Below are positions 35,698-45,567 of a DNA stretch of 64,000 nt, piece after piece (position 1 is the stretch's first letter; each line of letters starts with the position of its first letter). The notes beneath the pieces were generated by a model that was given only the letters and a program-made list of their open reading frames with translations, was not told where the DNA came from and ran no database searches. The DNA comes from Gottfriedia endophytica (GTDB lineage: Bacteria > Bacillota > Bacilli > Bacillales > Bacillaceae_G): contig NZ_JAGIYQ010000004.1 of NCBI RefSeq assembly GCF_017814275.1, forward strand, positions 248,001-312,000, written 5' to 3'. The translations under genes were made by a program, and so were the position numbers.

Positions 35698-38062
35698 GTT
35701 CCTCTTCCTCCTTAGGTGTCACAATATATTGGAAAAAATCTGAGACGTTCGAAAGAATCTCACGCTGAATCTGTCCAAATGTCTGCTCGAATAAACGGAA
35801 TCCTTCAAATTCGTATAATCGAATCGGATCTTCTTGTTGGTATTGTCGTAAGTGTATACCTTCATTTAATTGATGAAGACGATCTAAATGCTCTGTCCAA
35901 TGATTATCAATGATACTGACAGCAATCACTTGAATACTGTCTAGTAATTGTTCAAGTTGTTCCTCATTTAAACCACGTAGTAATTCGAAATAGACTTTCA
36001 TTGCTTCAAATACAACCTCTACTATATCTTCACGATCTTCCATTGCATCTTCACAGATGTGAAGTGGTGGAATGAGTCGCTCAAGAGTTGATTTTCCATC
36101 AAGCATTTGCCAGTCTTCACGTATAGAATCCTCAGGGAAATAAGTATCTAGAACTTTTTTAGTTGTATCTTCAATTTGTTTAATGATCCAATCTAATTCA
36201 ATACCATGATGTAATAAGTTATCACGGAGCTGGTAAATCACACGGCGTTGCTCATTGCCAACACCATCAAGCTTTAGTGACCATTCGCGAGCAGAATATT
36301 GATTTCCTTCACATAAACGCTGTGTAGTTGTTACAAATTCATGTATCTTTGCCGAATGGACTCTACCTGTTTCATCGTATTTTAGTTGTTTTTTCAACTT
36401 TTCAAGACCTTCAGGATTATAACGAATAAATAATTCATCCTCTAATGATAAATAAAATTGGGATGAACCTGGGTCACCTTGACGTCCTGCGCGGCCACGA
36501 AGCTGTAAATCAATACGCTCACTATCATGGCGTTCTGTACCAATGACGTGTAATCCACCAAGTTCAGCGACACCTTCACCTAATAAAATATCTGTCCCAC
36601 GTCCAGCCATGTTCGTAGAGATGGTAATCATCCCTTTTTGTCCAGCTTGGGCAATCATTTCTGCTTCCTTTTCAACATACTTAGCATTTAATAATTGGAA
36701 TGATAACTTTTCTTTCGTCAAAAGATCAGCAATGATTTCTGACTGGAGAATGGAAGTGGTTCCTAATAAAATTGGCTGTCCTTTTGAATGACGAGTTTTA
36801 ACATCTTCTAAAACAGCAGCCAGTTTTTGTTCTGTTTTTTCAAAAATAATATCTTCACGATCTTGTCGAAGAATAGGTCGGTTCGTTGGAATTTGAATAA
36901 CTTCCATATTGTAAACTTTTAAGAATTCTTTTTCTTCCGTTTTTCCTGTACCAGTCATACCAGACAAAATGGGATATAGACGGAAGTAGTTTTGAATAGT
37001 GACACTTGCAACGGTATGATTTTCTTCCGTTGAAGTTAATCCTTCTTTTGCTTCAATTGCTTGGTGGAGTCCATCACTTAATGAACGTCCTTCCATGACG
37101 CGACCTGTATACAAGTCAATCAGTTGAATTTCACCTTCATGAACAATGTAGTCCACGTCTCTTTCAAATAGAACTTCTGCACGTAATGCATTGTGTATGT
37201 AGTGGAAGAGAGTAGAATGTTCTAAATCATATAAGTTATCAATGCTAAAGGCACGCTCAACTTTTGTAATCCCATCTTCCGTTAATGCGACTGATTTAGA
37301 TTCTTCATCAAATAAATAATCCGATTTTTTTTGTAAAGTACGAATAAATCGAGCACATATTAAATATAAATGACTTTGTGCTGATTTTTTTCCAGCAATA
37401 ATAAGTGGTGTTTTTGCTTCATCAACTAATATTGAATCAATTTCATCGATGATCGCAAAATGATACGGACGTTGAACTTGTTCCAGTGCTGTACTTGCCA
37501 TATGATCACGTAAATAATCAAAACCAAATTCCGTTCCAATACCGTATGTGATGTCAGCATTGTATGCAGATTGCTTTGCTTCTAATGGAAGATCTGGAAC
37601 ATTTAGTCCGACTGATAATCCAAGAAACGTATGAATCTTCCCAATTTGCCCAGCATCACGTTTTGCTAAATATTCATTAACTGTAATAACATGGACGCCT
37701 TTTCCTTCTAATGCACGTGTGTAAGAAGGAAGAGATGAGACGAGCGTCTTACCTTCACCAGTAGGCATCTCTGAAATATTCCCATCTAGCAAACCAAGAC
37801 CACCAATCAGCTGTACATCATAGTGGCGCATACCTAGAACGCGTTTTGAAGCTTCACGAACGACTGCAAATGCATGAATTTTAATTTGATCAATAGTTGT
37901 TTCATTTAATTGAAGTTGTTGTTTCCATTTATGTGTTAATTCGCGTAATGCTTCATCTGAATAATTTTCATAGTGAGCTTCTAATTTATTAATCTCTTGA
38001 ACTAGTTTTTGATATTCTTTTAACTTTCGATTTGCAACAAGCTTTTGAATTGGTTTAAACAA
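35681..38062 (-). CDS. secA2: Accessory Sec translocase SecA2
   Basis: 793 residues, TTG start with AGGAGGG 9 bases upstream. SecA ATPase: Walker A MPTGEGKT, DEID motif in IIDEIDSILVDEAKTPLII, and GRAGRQGDPGSSQFYLSLEDEL. Shorter than housekeeping SecA (about 840) and lacking the C-terminal CxCx8CH zinc tail, as in SecA2 proteins. Drives export of a restricted set of substrates, here almost surely the S-layer protein encoded divergently 490 bases away. Confidence 0.93.
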   Translation of the reverse strand: MFKPIQKLVANRKLKEYQKLVQEINKLEAHYENYSDEALRELTHKWKQQLQLNETTIDQIKIHAFAVVREASKRVLGMRHYDVQLIGGLGLLDGNISEMPTGEGKTLVSSLPSYTRALEGKGVHVITVNEYLAKRDAGQIGKIHTFLGLSVGLNVPDLPLEAKQSAYNADITYGIGTEFGFDYLRDHMASTALEQVQRPYHFAIIDEIDSILVDEAKTPLIIAGKKSAQSHLYLICARFIRTLQKKSDYLFDEESKSVALTEDGITKVERAFSIDNLYDLEHSTLFHYIHNALRAEVLFERDVDYIVHEGEIQLIDLYTGRVMEGRSLSDGLHQAIEAKEGLTSTEENHTVASVTIQNYFRLYPILSGMTGTGKTEEKEFLKVYNMEVIQIPTNRPILRQDREDIIFEKTEQKLAAVLEDVKTRHSKGQPILLGTTSILQSEIIADLLTKEKLSFQLLNAKYVEKEAEMIAQAGQKGMITISTNMAGRGTDILLGEGVAELGGLHVIGTERHDSERIDLQLRGRAGRQGDPGSSQFYLSLEDELFIRYNPEGLEKLKKQLKYDETGRVHSAKIHEFVTTTQRLCEGNQYSAREWSLKLDGVGNEQRRVIYQLRDNLLHHGIELDWIIKQIEDTTKKVLDTYFPEDSIREDWQMLDGKSTLERLIPPLHICEDAMEDREDIVEVVFEAMKVYFELLRGLNEEQLEQLLDSIQVIAVSIIDNHWTEHLDRLHQLNEGIHLRQYQQEDPIRLYEFEGFRLFEQTFGQIQREILSNVSDFFQYIVTPKEEEEHAIID

Positions 38063-38555
38063 TGAAGTTCCCTCCTAGGATGGTAATCATTTTATTCTAT
38101 AAATGTATCATATGAACGACTAATCTAATACGCAAAAAGTTAGAAAGTACTGAAAATAAATAAAAACACAACTGTTTACACAATATTTTTCGACAAAGAT
38201 TAGGAAAATTGACTCATTTTAAAAAAAAAACGACAAAACACTCTAAAAAAATGAATTGGCGACGATGAAACAAGTGTGAGACTCCAAGGATTGTGTAACA
38301 TTACTGAAAACTTTGTAATTTAAAATTATTACTAATTTTTAGAAAAAAATCTACAAATTCATTTTCAGATGATGTATACTATCGTTGTTAGACATTTTAG
38401 AAAATAATGTCACAATGTAGCAATTTTTGGAAAAGTCTTTTGATGACATACGATATGTCCTCTCAAAAGCATACTTTTATGATTACCTAGAGTAGGAGAA
38501 TGCAATCTTTTATTCTAGTTCATAACTACATAAGATAACAGGGAGGAATACTAGA
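38063..38555. other. Divergent secA2 / S-layer promoter region with long leader
   Basis: 493 bases without a gene. A TATACT (38375-38380) preceded by TG is the best -10; the mRNA leader would then be about 170 bases, ending at GGGAGG before the ATG. Long stable leaders are usual for S-layer genes. Additional promoters upstream (38160-38300) are possible; none is clear. Confidence 0.45.
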
Positions 38556-41500
38556 ATGGCATTTAATAAATCAAACAAAAAGATCGTTACTACAGCATTA
38601 ACTGCTGCAATGGTAGCGTCTGCTGTAGCTCCAGTAGCTGCTGCAAAAATCACACCTGCACAAGACGCGACAAATAAGGTGAACGCGTACTTAAAAGTAA
38701 CATTAAAAACATCTGCTGATATGAAAAAAGCTGATTTACTTAAAAAAGCTGCTTTAGATGCAGTTAAAAAATTAACTAGCAAAGCAGATGCAAAAGTAAA
38801 AACATCATTAACTGGTAAAATCAACGCTAAATCTGCTTCATTAAGCAAAGACTTAGCTAAAATCGTTGCAGCTGAAAAAGTTGCTGCTGCAAAAGTTGCT
38901 GCTGACAAAGCTGTTAAAGCTTACACTGCATCTTCAGTAAAAGTAGAAGCTGATTTTGCTAAAACTGAATCATTAAGAACTGCTGCTGTAAAAGCAATCG
39001 CAGTATTATCTGATAAAAAATTAAAAGATTCATATACAGCTGCTGTAAACAGTAAATATGCATCACTTAAAAAAGTGTATGATAAATTAGTAAGCGATCG
39101 TAAAGCTGCTGAAGCAGAACAAGCTGCTGAAAATGCACGTATCGAAGAAGCTACTAAAGCTCTTAAAACAGCTACAGATGCATTCAATAATGCTACAACA
39201 GTAATTACTAAAGAAGTAGTAGATGCTGCATACAAAACTGTTAGCGATAAAATTGCTGTAATTAAAACAGTTAGCAAGAAAACTGAATTACAAGGTCAAG
39301 CAGATGCATTAAAAGCTGCTGCTTACAAAAAAATCGATGATGCTGCTACTGAAAAAGCTTTAGAAGAAGCTGCTACAAAATCAGTTACTGATTATGAAGC
39401 TGTAGTAATTAAAGAATTAACTGACAAAGGTCAAGCAGATACATTAAAAGCTGCTGCTGATGCTGCTGTAGCAAAAGTTGGAAATGCTGATGTGAAAAAA
39501 GCATTAACTGACCGCATTGCTGCTCAAGATGCTAAAGTTGCAGACGCTCTTAAAGAATTACAAGCACAAGCTGATGCTACAACAGCAGTAAAAGCTTATG
39601 AAGATGTAAAAATTACGGCTTTAACTGATAAAGACAATGCTGATAAATTAAAAGCTGATGCACAAGCTGCTGTTGATAAAGTAACAAATGCTGATGTGAA
39701 AAAAGCATTAACTGATCGTATTACTGCTCAAGATAAAGTAGTAGCAGATGCATTACAAGCTTTAGCTGCTCCAGTAGTTACTGGTGTAAGTGCGACTAAC
39801 CTTAAAGAGGTTGTTGTAACATTTAACAAAGATATTGATTCAGCAAACGCTGGTACTTATACATTCCCAGCTGCTTCAGGTTTAGTTGTAGCTGTTTCTA
39901 AAGTTGACGGTAATACAGTTACTCTAAAAGTAACAGCAGGTACTGTTACACAACAATTAAGTGCAGACTTAACAATTGATGCTGTAAAAACAGCAGATGG
40001 TGCTTCTGTAGCTAAAACTGTAAAAACAGTTAAATTTGGAGACGTTACAGCTCCAGTAGTAAGCTCAGTAACTGTTACTGGTCCAACAAAAGTAACTGTT
40101 AAATTCTCAGAGCCATTAGCAACAAAACCTACTTTCTCTTTTGACAATGGTCAAGTTGCGATTGTAAGTGATAACTTTACTGCAGGTGCTAAATCTGTAG
40201 AACTTACTTTAGGTACTACTCCTTCTGAAGGTTCACATACAGTTACAGTAAGTGGTGGAACTGATTATGCTGGATTTACAGTAGATAAAGTAGATAATAC
40301 AGTTGCATATGCTAAAGATACTACTGCACCTACATTTACAGTAACATCTGCAAATGATTCTCAAGTTGTATTATCATTTGATAAAGCAATCACAAATGTT
40401 GGAGATGCAAACGTTGAGTTCTATCAAACTAATGTTGGTACTGCAGCTTATAAAGCTACACAATCTTTATCTGCTGATGGTAAAACATTAACTTTAACAT
40501 TTGCTAACCCATTAGCAGCTGGAAATGTAAATCTATATTTACATTATGTAAGTAACACTGGTGCTAAACTTCAAGATGCATGGGGTAACAAATTAGCAGA
40601 AACAGCATTTACTGCAAATGTTGTAGTTGATACAACAGCTCCTACAATTACTAAAGTAGAGCCAAACTCAAATACAGCTATTCAAGTAACTTATAGTAAA
40701 GCAGTTTCAGCAAGTGCAACAAATTCTGCAAACTATACAGTTAAAGATGCTGATGGTAACGTTGTTCCATTTACAAACGTAACAAATGTATCAGGAAATA
40801 CTTATAGCATTAACTTTGCTCCTGTATTAAATGGCGGAAATTACACAGTAAGTGTTAAAAACGTTACTGATACTACTTTAAAAGCTAATAAATTAGCTGA
40901 TTTCACTACTACAGTGGCTGTAGCTGATAAAGTTCCTCCACAAGTTGGTACTGTTCAAGTACTTTCAGATAAAAAAGTGAAAATCAACTTTACAGAAGCA
41001 ATGGATGCAGCTTCTATTACAAATAAAAACAACTACCTATTTGGTCCTTCAGCTCTAGATAGCAATGTAACATTAACAGCTGTTGATAACAATAAAGCTG
41101 TAATCTTAGATTTCACAAATGTTGCTTCTGGTGTACAAACGAATCCTAAAGGTCAAACAATTAACGTTGGTCGTGTTGCTGATGCAGCTGGTAATTTAAT
41201 TGCAGCATTCTCAACAGCTGCTGTAGTTCCTGGTACAATTTCAGCTCCATTATTCAAAAAAGCTGAAGTAACTGGAGCACACACAGTTAAATTCTACTTT
41301 GATGAAGTAATTACTTCATCACAAGCAACTGATTTCTTAATTAGTACTGACAATGGTGTTACTTACAAACCAGCAGATGCAATTTCAGTATCAGTAGTAG
41401 ATGGTAAAACAGTAGTTACTGCAACTACTAATGTATTAACATTACCAACTTCAGCTAACAATGTGGTTGTAGCAACTGCTGATACTGTATTAGGTGGTAC

Positions 41501-42356
41501 TGTATCAGGTAAAAATGTTTACGGTGCTCCAATTGCAATTGCAGCTGGAACAGTAACTGCTGATAAATTTGCTCCAGTAGCAACATCTGCAACTGCATCT
41601 GACCTAGGTGGAGCTGCAAACCAAGTGGATACATTCACAGTTCAATTCTCTGAAAATTTATATGTTGCATCTGTACAAGATAGTGACTTCACAGTAGATG
41701 GATATGAAGTTACTGGTGTATCTGTTAATGGTTCTACTGTAACATTGACTGTTAAAGAAAAAACAACTAACGATTTAACTGCAACTCCTAAAGTAACATT
41801 AGTAGGAACAGTTGAAGATAATGGACGTAATGTTAGTATTACTCAAGATCCATTAACAGCTGTTGCTGCACAAGCAGGTATTGATGCTGCTAACCAAGCT
41901 GCTGCTAATGTTGTAGCTAATAAAATCACAGCTTTACCAGCAGTGACTGCTCTAGCTTATACTGACAAACCAGCAGTAGATGCAGCTCGTCTTGCTTATA
42001 ATGGATTAACAGCTACTCAAAAAGCACTTGTTGCAAACTACACTACTTTAACAAATGCAGAAGCTAAAATCACTGCATTAGGAAATGTAATAGTTTCTGC
42101 TACTGCTCCAACAGTAACTAATGCAACAGGTACTTATGCAGATGAAGCAGCAGTACAAACAGCTTTAAAAAATACTATCCAAGTTACTTTAGTAAATGGT
42201 AATACAGTAACAGCTTCAGTTGTTTGGACAGCTTCAACTAATTATAATGCTGCTACAGCTAACACAGTAGTAACTTATACTGGTGCTATTACTCCAACCG
42301 CTCCAGTTACTCAACCAGGAACACCTGTAACTTCAAGTGTAACTGTAACTAAATAA
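38556..42356 (+). CDS. S-layer-type surface protein without SLH domains
   Basis: 1266 residues; ATG behind AGGGAGGAAT. Signal peptide 1-30 (ends VAPVAAAKI). Residues about 35-405 are Ala/Lys-rich helices in five imperfect repeats of about 70 residues (the last two share NADVKKALTDRI). About 406-1105 are Ig-like/SbsA-SbsC-like domains, several opening with DTTAP-type linkers and VVVTFNKDI-type strands. Then a second helical stretch (about 1109-1175) and a final beta domain. No SLH motif is visible, so wall binding may use the helical N-terminus, as in Geobacillus SbsC. Very uniform A/T-ending codons suggest high expression. Sits beside secA2-slaP. Confidence 0.85.
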   Translation: MAFNKSNKKIVTTALTAAMVASAVAPVAAAKITPAQDATNKVNAYLKVTLKTSADMKKADLLKKAALDAVKKLTSKADAKVKTSLTGKINAKSASLSKDLAKIVAAEKVAAAKVAADKAVKAYTASSVKVEADFAKTESLRTAAVKAIAVLSDKKLKDSYTAAVNSKYASLKKVYDKLVSDRKAAEAEQAAENARIEEATKALKTATDAFNNATTVITKEVVDAAYKTVSDKIAVIKTVSKKTELQGQADALKAAAYKKIDDAATEKALEEAATKSVTDYEAVVIKELTDKGQADTLKAAADAAVAKVGNADVKKALTDRIAAQDAKVADALKELQAQADATTAVKAYEDVKITALTDKDNADKLKADAQAAVDKVTNADVKKALTDRITAQDKVVADALQALAAPVVTGVSATNLKEVVVTFNKDIDSANAGTYTFPAASGLVVAVSKVDGNTVTLKVTAGTVTQQLSADLTIDAVKTADGASVAKTVKTVKFGDVTAPVVSSVTVTGPTKVTVKFSEPLATKPTFSFDNGQVAIVSDNFTAGAKSVELTLGTTPSEGSHTVTVSGGTDYAGFTVDKVDNTVAYAKDTTAPTFTVTSANDSQVVLSFDKAITNVGDANVEFYQTNVGTAAYKATQSLSADGKTLTLTFANPLAAGNVNLYLHYVSNTGAKLQDAWGNKLAETAFTANVVVDTTAPTITKVEPNSNTAIQVTYSKAVSASATNSANYTVKDADGNVVPFTNVTNVSGNTYSINFAPVLNGGNYTVSVKNVTDTTLKANKLADFTTTVAVADKVPPQVGTVQVLSDKKVKINFTEAMDAASITNKNNYLFGPSALDSNVTLTAVDNNKAVILDFTNVASGVQTNPKGQTINVGRVADAAGNLIAAFSTAAVVPGTISAPLFKKAEVTGAHTVKFYFDEVITSSQATDFLISTDNGVTYKPADAISVSVVDGKTVVTATTNVLTLPTSANNVVVATADTVLGGTVSGKNVYGAPIAIAAGTVTADKFAPVATSATASDLGGAANQVDTFTVQFSENLYVASVQDSDFTVDGYEVTGVSVNGSTVTLTVKEKTTNDLTATPKVTLVGTVEDNGRNVSITQDPLTAVAAQAGIDAANQAAANVVANKITALPAVTALAYTDKPAVDAARLAYNGLTATQKALVANYTTLTNAEAKITALGNVIVSATAPTVTNATGTYADEAAVQTALKNTIQVTLVNGNTVTASVVWTASTNYNAATANTVVTYTGAITPTAPVTQPGTPVTSSVTVTK

Positions 42357-42374
42357 TTTTTGGAATTAGGGAAT

Positions 42375-42390
42375 GGTGCCTGTCATCACC
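42375..42390 (+). repeat. REP-like head, imperfect
   Basis: GGTGCCTGTCATCACC: first of the REP-like heads in the window, behind the S-layer gene; has a 3-base insertion relative to GGTGCCTGTCACC. Confidence 0.6.
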
Positions 42391-42429
42391 CGAAATTTGT
42401 CGAAAGACTAATAGATCTGAAGGAAGGCT

Positions 42430-42497
42430 CAGTGGAGAGAAAACCTCTGCTGGGTTTTTCTTTAAAAAGTCGTGGAGAAATCCTCGGCTTTTTTTAT
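42430..42497 (+). terminator. Double terminator behind the S-layer gene
   Basis: First hairpin CAGTGGAG/CTCTGCTG then TTTTT; second AAGTCGTGGA-GAAA-TCCTCGGCTT then TTTTTTT. The second is the same kind of hairpin that follows the other REP-like heads. Confidence 0.75.
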
Positions 42498-42668
42498 ATT
42501 CAAGATAGGACAAAGTTCCGTTTTAAAAAATAATAAATGTACAAGCTGTTCGAGACGCAAAGAATATACTGAACTTAAACTCATGATATGAAGAGGTTGA
42601 GAAATATTCTTTTTTTATAACTAAATTTAACTCAATTATCAAGAAGAAATTAATACTCCCGAATCATC

Positions 42669-42716
42669 AAAAGACCACAATCTCTTTTAATAGAGATTGT
42701 GGTCTTTTGATTTTTT
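42669..42716 (+). terminator. Strong stand-alone terminator
   Basis: Perfect 17-bp stem AAAAGACCACAATCTCT and its complement, then a T run. Nearly the same stem recurs, mutated, at 43785-43822. Confidence 0.8.
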
Positions 42717-42892
42717 TAGAAATTGTAACTCAAATGAAGTTTTACTTTTATACTCAATTGATCGGTAGGGTAGATATTTAAAGTAAATATAGAAATTAAA
42801 TTTTTATAAGAAAGGTATAAAAATAGAATAATAAGTTAACAATACTACTATTGCAATCAAAGATAGTTAGTTATAGAAAGGAGATTACTAGA

Positions 42893-43147
42893 TTGGAAAA
42901 AATAACAAAGTATTGGGAAATTAACAATAAAGATATATCCAAATCAACTAGAACAATAGTAAACGAATATTTATTAAGTCTAAAACTAGCCAACAAAGCT
43001 GAAGCAACGATCATAAAATATCGTAGGATATTGGAACGATTTTTCAAAGAGGTGACAAAACCGTTGGAATCACTAACATCCAATGATGTACTAGAATGGT
43101 TCACCACCTTTTCATATAATTGGTGCCTGTCACCATATGAAATGTGA
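42893..43147 (+). pseudogene. Tyrosine recombinase N-terminus truncated by a REP-like element
   Basis: TTG 42893 has AAAGGAG 9 bases upstream. The roughly 75 good residues (STRTIVNEYLLSLKLANK, ATIIKYRRILERFF, SLTSNDVLEWF) are a SAM-like core-binding domain of phage-integrase/XerC type. At 43117 the sequence switches into REP repeat (head at 43122) and the frame ends in it. The catalytic domain is missing. Confidence 0.7.
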
Positions 43148-43195
43148 ATAGAATGTGGAAAAAGCTGGGGTAAATCCTCAGCTTTTTCTTTTTTT
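43122..43195 (+). repeat. REP-like element with terminator, inside the recombinase remnant
   Basis: Head GGTGCCTGTCACC (43122-43134), spacer with GTGAATAGAATGTGG, hairpin AAAGCTGGGG/CCTCAGCTTT (43161-43185) and T run. A decayed second copy follows (43202-43248: GTGAATAAAGTGCGG and GTCGGGGAG...CTTCGTC hairpin). Confidence 0.75.
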
Positions 43196-43348
43196 AGTAA
43201 TTGGTGAATAAAGTGCGGAGAAGGTCGGGGAGAAATCTTCGTCTTTTTAATTTTATGAGTATAAATAGTATAAAAGTCTGATTAAAAAGCTATTTTACAT
43301 CTTTAAGATTATTAATATAAAGGCAATAACAGTACATGGAGGGCAACT

Positions 43349-43708
43349 ATGAAAAGGTTAGCAATAATTATTTTATGTATGTTTATGGTATCAGCATGTG
43401 GTAAGAAGGAAGTATCAGTTACAAAAGAAAAAGCCAATAAAACACAATCTATTTCAAATGAAATCAAAGAAAATAAACAAATGACAAGAGATATTAATAA
43501 AGAAAAAGGCGTTATTGCAGGAAAAGCATATGTTCAAGGTGAAATGGCAATAGGAACATTAGTATTAAAAAAGGGAGTAAGTGATAAAGAAGCGAAAATA
43601 CTTAGTGAAAAGTATTTTAATCAGCTTAAGAGGGAATATAAGGGCAAAAAAATAAATGTGCAAGCAGTTAGAGACGGAAAGAATATTGTAAGTTTAAACA
43701 ATAATTGA
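43349..43708 (+). CDS. Small lipoprotein of unknown function
   Basis: 119 residues; ATGGAGGG upstream of the ATG. Signal peptide with lipobox VSAC at residues 14-17. The mature part is Lys-rich with an alpha/beta C-terminal half (IGTLVLKKGVSDKEAKILSEKYF), loosely like YhcN/YlaJ sporulation lipoproteins, but too divergent to assign. Single gene. Confidence 0.65.
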   Translation: MKRLAIIILCMFMVSACGKKEVSVTKEKANKTQSISNEIKENKQMTRDINKEKGVIAGKAYVQGEMAIGTLVLKKGVSDKEAKILSEKYFNQLKREYKGKKINVQAVRDGKNIVSLNNN

Positions 43709-43784
43709 AGTTGAGGATAACACCCTCTTTTTCATTTTTAATAAATTTTAATATGATTTTCTAAAAATATACACAAATCATAGA

Positions 43785-43822
43785 GAGACCACAATCTTAT
43801 CAATAAGGTTTGGTCCCTTTTT
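43785..43822 (+). terminator. Terminator after the lipoprotein gene
   Basis: Imperfect stem GACCACAATCTTA/TAAGGTTTGGTC then CCCTTTTTG. Confidence 0.55.
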
Positions 43823-43891
43823 GTTTTCAACTACTTATAGATATATGAACTACCCCCATTTGGATTGGTTTGAAGAGCAAATGAAAGATTC

Positions 43892-43990
43892 GGTGCCTGT
43901 CACCTTTTGAGGTTCGGTGCCTGTCACTTTTTGAAAAGTGAATAAAATGTGGAGAAAGCTGGGGATAGTATTAGGTCCTCAGCTTTTTTT
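43892..43990 (+). repeat. REP-like element, double head, with terminator
   Basis: Heads GGTGCCTGTCACC (43892-43904) and GGTGCCTGTCAC (43916-43927), palindrome TCACTTTTTGAAAAGTGA, spacer, then hairpin AAAGCTGGGGA/CCTCAGCTTT (43955-43986) and T run. Left end of the tandem RAYT array. Confidence 0.8.
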
Positions 43991-44199
43991 AGTATGAAAG
44001 GGAGTAATAATTTTTGTGGTGATCATAAGTAATTTTTGGAATGTTTTTTTGAAGGACATGGGGTTATTTTCTTCTTTTTTAGGTGTGAATTTTGAGTTTT
44101 AAAAAGGAATTTAGAATTTTGGTATTTTGTTAGATTGATGATTTGTAGATATGATGAGGGGAGTAGAGGAAAAAAGATAAGGTGGTGTAGAGTAGGTCG

Positions 44200-44523
44200 A
44201 TGAGTCGAAAAAAACGGGAGTGGAGAAAAGATGTATTTTATCACGTAGTTAGTAGAGGAAATAGTAGGCAGGCACTTTTTTTAAACGGTGACGATTTTTC
44301 AACTTTTTTACAAATCTTGCAAAGAGTATTTGAACAAAAGGCATTCATCGTTACAGCCTATTGTTTAATGACTAATCATTTTCATTTACTAGTTTCTTTT
44401 CAGGAGGAATCTTTGTCTAAAATAATGAGTTTGGTAAATAAAAAGTATGCATCTTTTTTTAATAAAAAGTACAAGCGAACGGGTCATGTGTTTGAAAAAA
44501 GATTTTATGCAGAGGAGGTTTAG
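44200..44523 (+). pseudogene. RAYT transposase copy 1, truncated
   Basis: 107 residues. Start of the RAYT (REP-associated tyrosine transposase, Y1_Tnp/HUH) with the metal motif NHFHLL at 60-62 and the tyrosine region NKKYASFFNKKYKRTGHVFEKRF; the frame ends at YAEEV where the next REP begins. Missing the conserved C-terminal VSRYIHFNPVRA box. Confidence 0.85.
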
Positions 44524-44527
44524 ATTC

Positions 44528-44603
44528 GGTGCCTGTCACCTTTTGAAAAGTGAATAAAATGTGGAGAAAGATGGGGATAGTATTAGGTCCTCAGCTTTTT
44601 TTA
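44528..44603 (+). repeat. REP-like element with terminator, copy d
   Basis: Head GGTGCCTGTCACC (44528-44540), TTTTGAAAAGTGAATAAAAT spacer, hairpin AAAGATGGGGA/CCTCAGCTTT (44567-44599, one base changed from the sister copies), T run. Marks the junction of units 1 and 2. Confidence 0.8.
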
Positions 44604-44810
44604 GTATGAAAGGGAGTAATAATTTTTGTGGTGATCATAAGTAATTTTTGGAATGTTTTTTTTAAGGACATGGGGTTATTTTCTTCTTTTATGGATATGA
44701 ATTTTGAGTTTTAAGAAGGGATTTAGAATTTTGGTATTTTGTTAGATTGATGATTTGTAGATATGATGAGGGGAGTAGAGGAAAAAAGATAAGGTGGTGT
44801 AGTTAGATCG

Positions 44811-45311
44811 ATGAGTCGAAAAAAACGGGAGTGGAGAAAAGGAGTGTTTTATCACGTAGCTAGTAGAGGAAATAGTAGACAGGCACTTTTTTTAAATGGT
44901 GAGGATTTTTCAACTTTTTTACAAATCTTGCAAAGAGTATTTGAACAAAAGGCATTTATCGTTACAGCCTATTGTTTAATGACTAATCATTATCATTTAC
45001 TAATATCTTTTCAGGAAGAATCTTTGTCTAAAATAATGGGCTTGGTGAATAAAAAGTATGCATCTTATTTCAATAAAAAATACAAGCGAACGGGTCATGT
45101 GTTTGAAAAAAGATTTTATGCAGAGGAGGTAAGTGGAAGAATTGCAATGATGGAAGTTAGTCGTTATATACACTTTAATCCAGTTCGAGCTAGTATGACG
45201 GAATCGCCTCAGTTATATCGATGGAGTAGTTTTTGTACCTATTATTATAACTTGAGCTCTTTTTCTTTTTTTGATAGATTCGGTGCCTGTCACCTTTTGA
45301 AAAGTGAATAA
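44811..45311 (+). pseudogene. RAYT transposase copy 2, truncated near the C-terminus
   Basis: 166 residues; the first 155 match copy 3 almost exactly, with HYH metal motif (60-62), tyrosine region and the VSRYIHFNPVRASM box. After FSFFD the frame runs into the next REP and ends in unrelated residues (RFGACHLLKSE). AGGTGGTG lies 11 bases before the ATG. Possibly still active in its core, but lacks the native tail. Confidence 0.85.
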
Positions 45312-45355
45312 AATGTGGAGAAAGCTGGGGATAGTATTAGGTCCTCGGCTTTTTT
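45282..45355 (+). repeat. REP-like element with terminator, copy e
   Basis: Head GGTGCCTGTCACC (45282-45294), same spacer, hairpin AAAGCTGGGGA/CCTCGGCTTT, T run. Junction of units 2 and 3. Confidence 0.8.
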
Positions 45356-45567
45356 GTGAAGTATGAAAGGGAGTAATAATTTTTGTGGTGATCATAAGTA
45401 ATTTTTGGAATGTTTTTTTAAAGGACATGGGGTTATTTTCTTCTTTTATGGATATGAATTTTGAGTTTTAAGAAGGGATTTAGAATTTTGGTATTTTGTT
45501 AGATTGATGATTTGTAGATATGATGAGGGGAGTAGAGGAAAAAAGATAAGGTGGTGTAGTTAGATCG

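Noticed and set aside
38510-38908. Minus-strand frames opposite the S-layer gene (also 38921-39277, 39857-40147)
   Set aside because: Shadows caused by strong codon bias in the S-layer gene.
44023-44244. Minus-strand frame of 73 codons in the RAYT spacer (similar at 45213-45428 and 55160-55402)
   Set aside because: Recurs only because the REP-RAYT spacer is duplicated; no start signal.
42375-45355. Regularly placed repeats considered as a CRISPR array
   Set aside because: Repeats are far apart, in both orientations, linked to hairpins and RAYT genes; no spacers of constant length and no cas genes.
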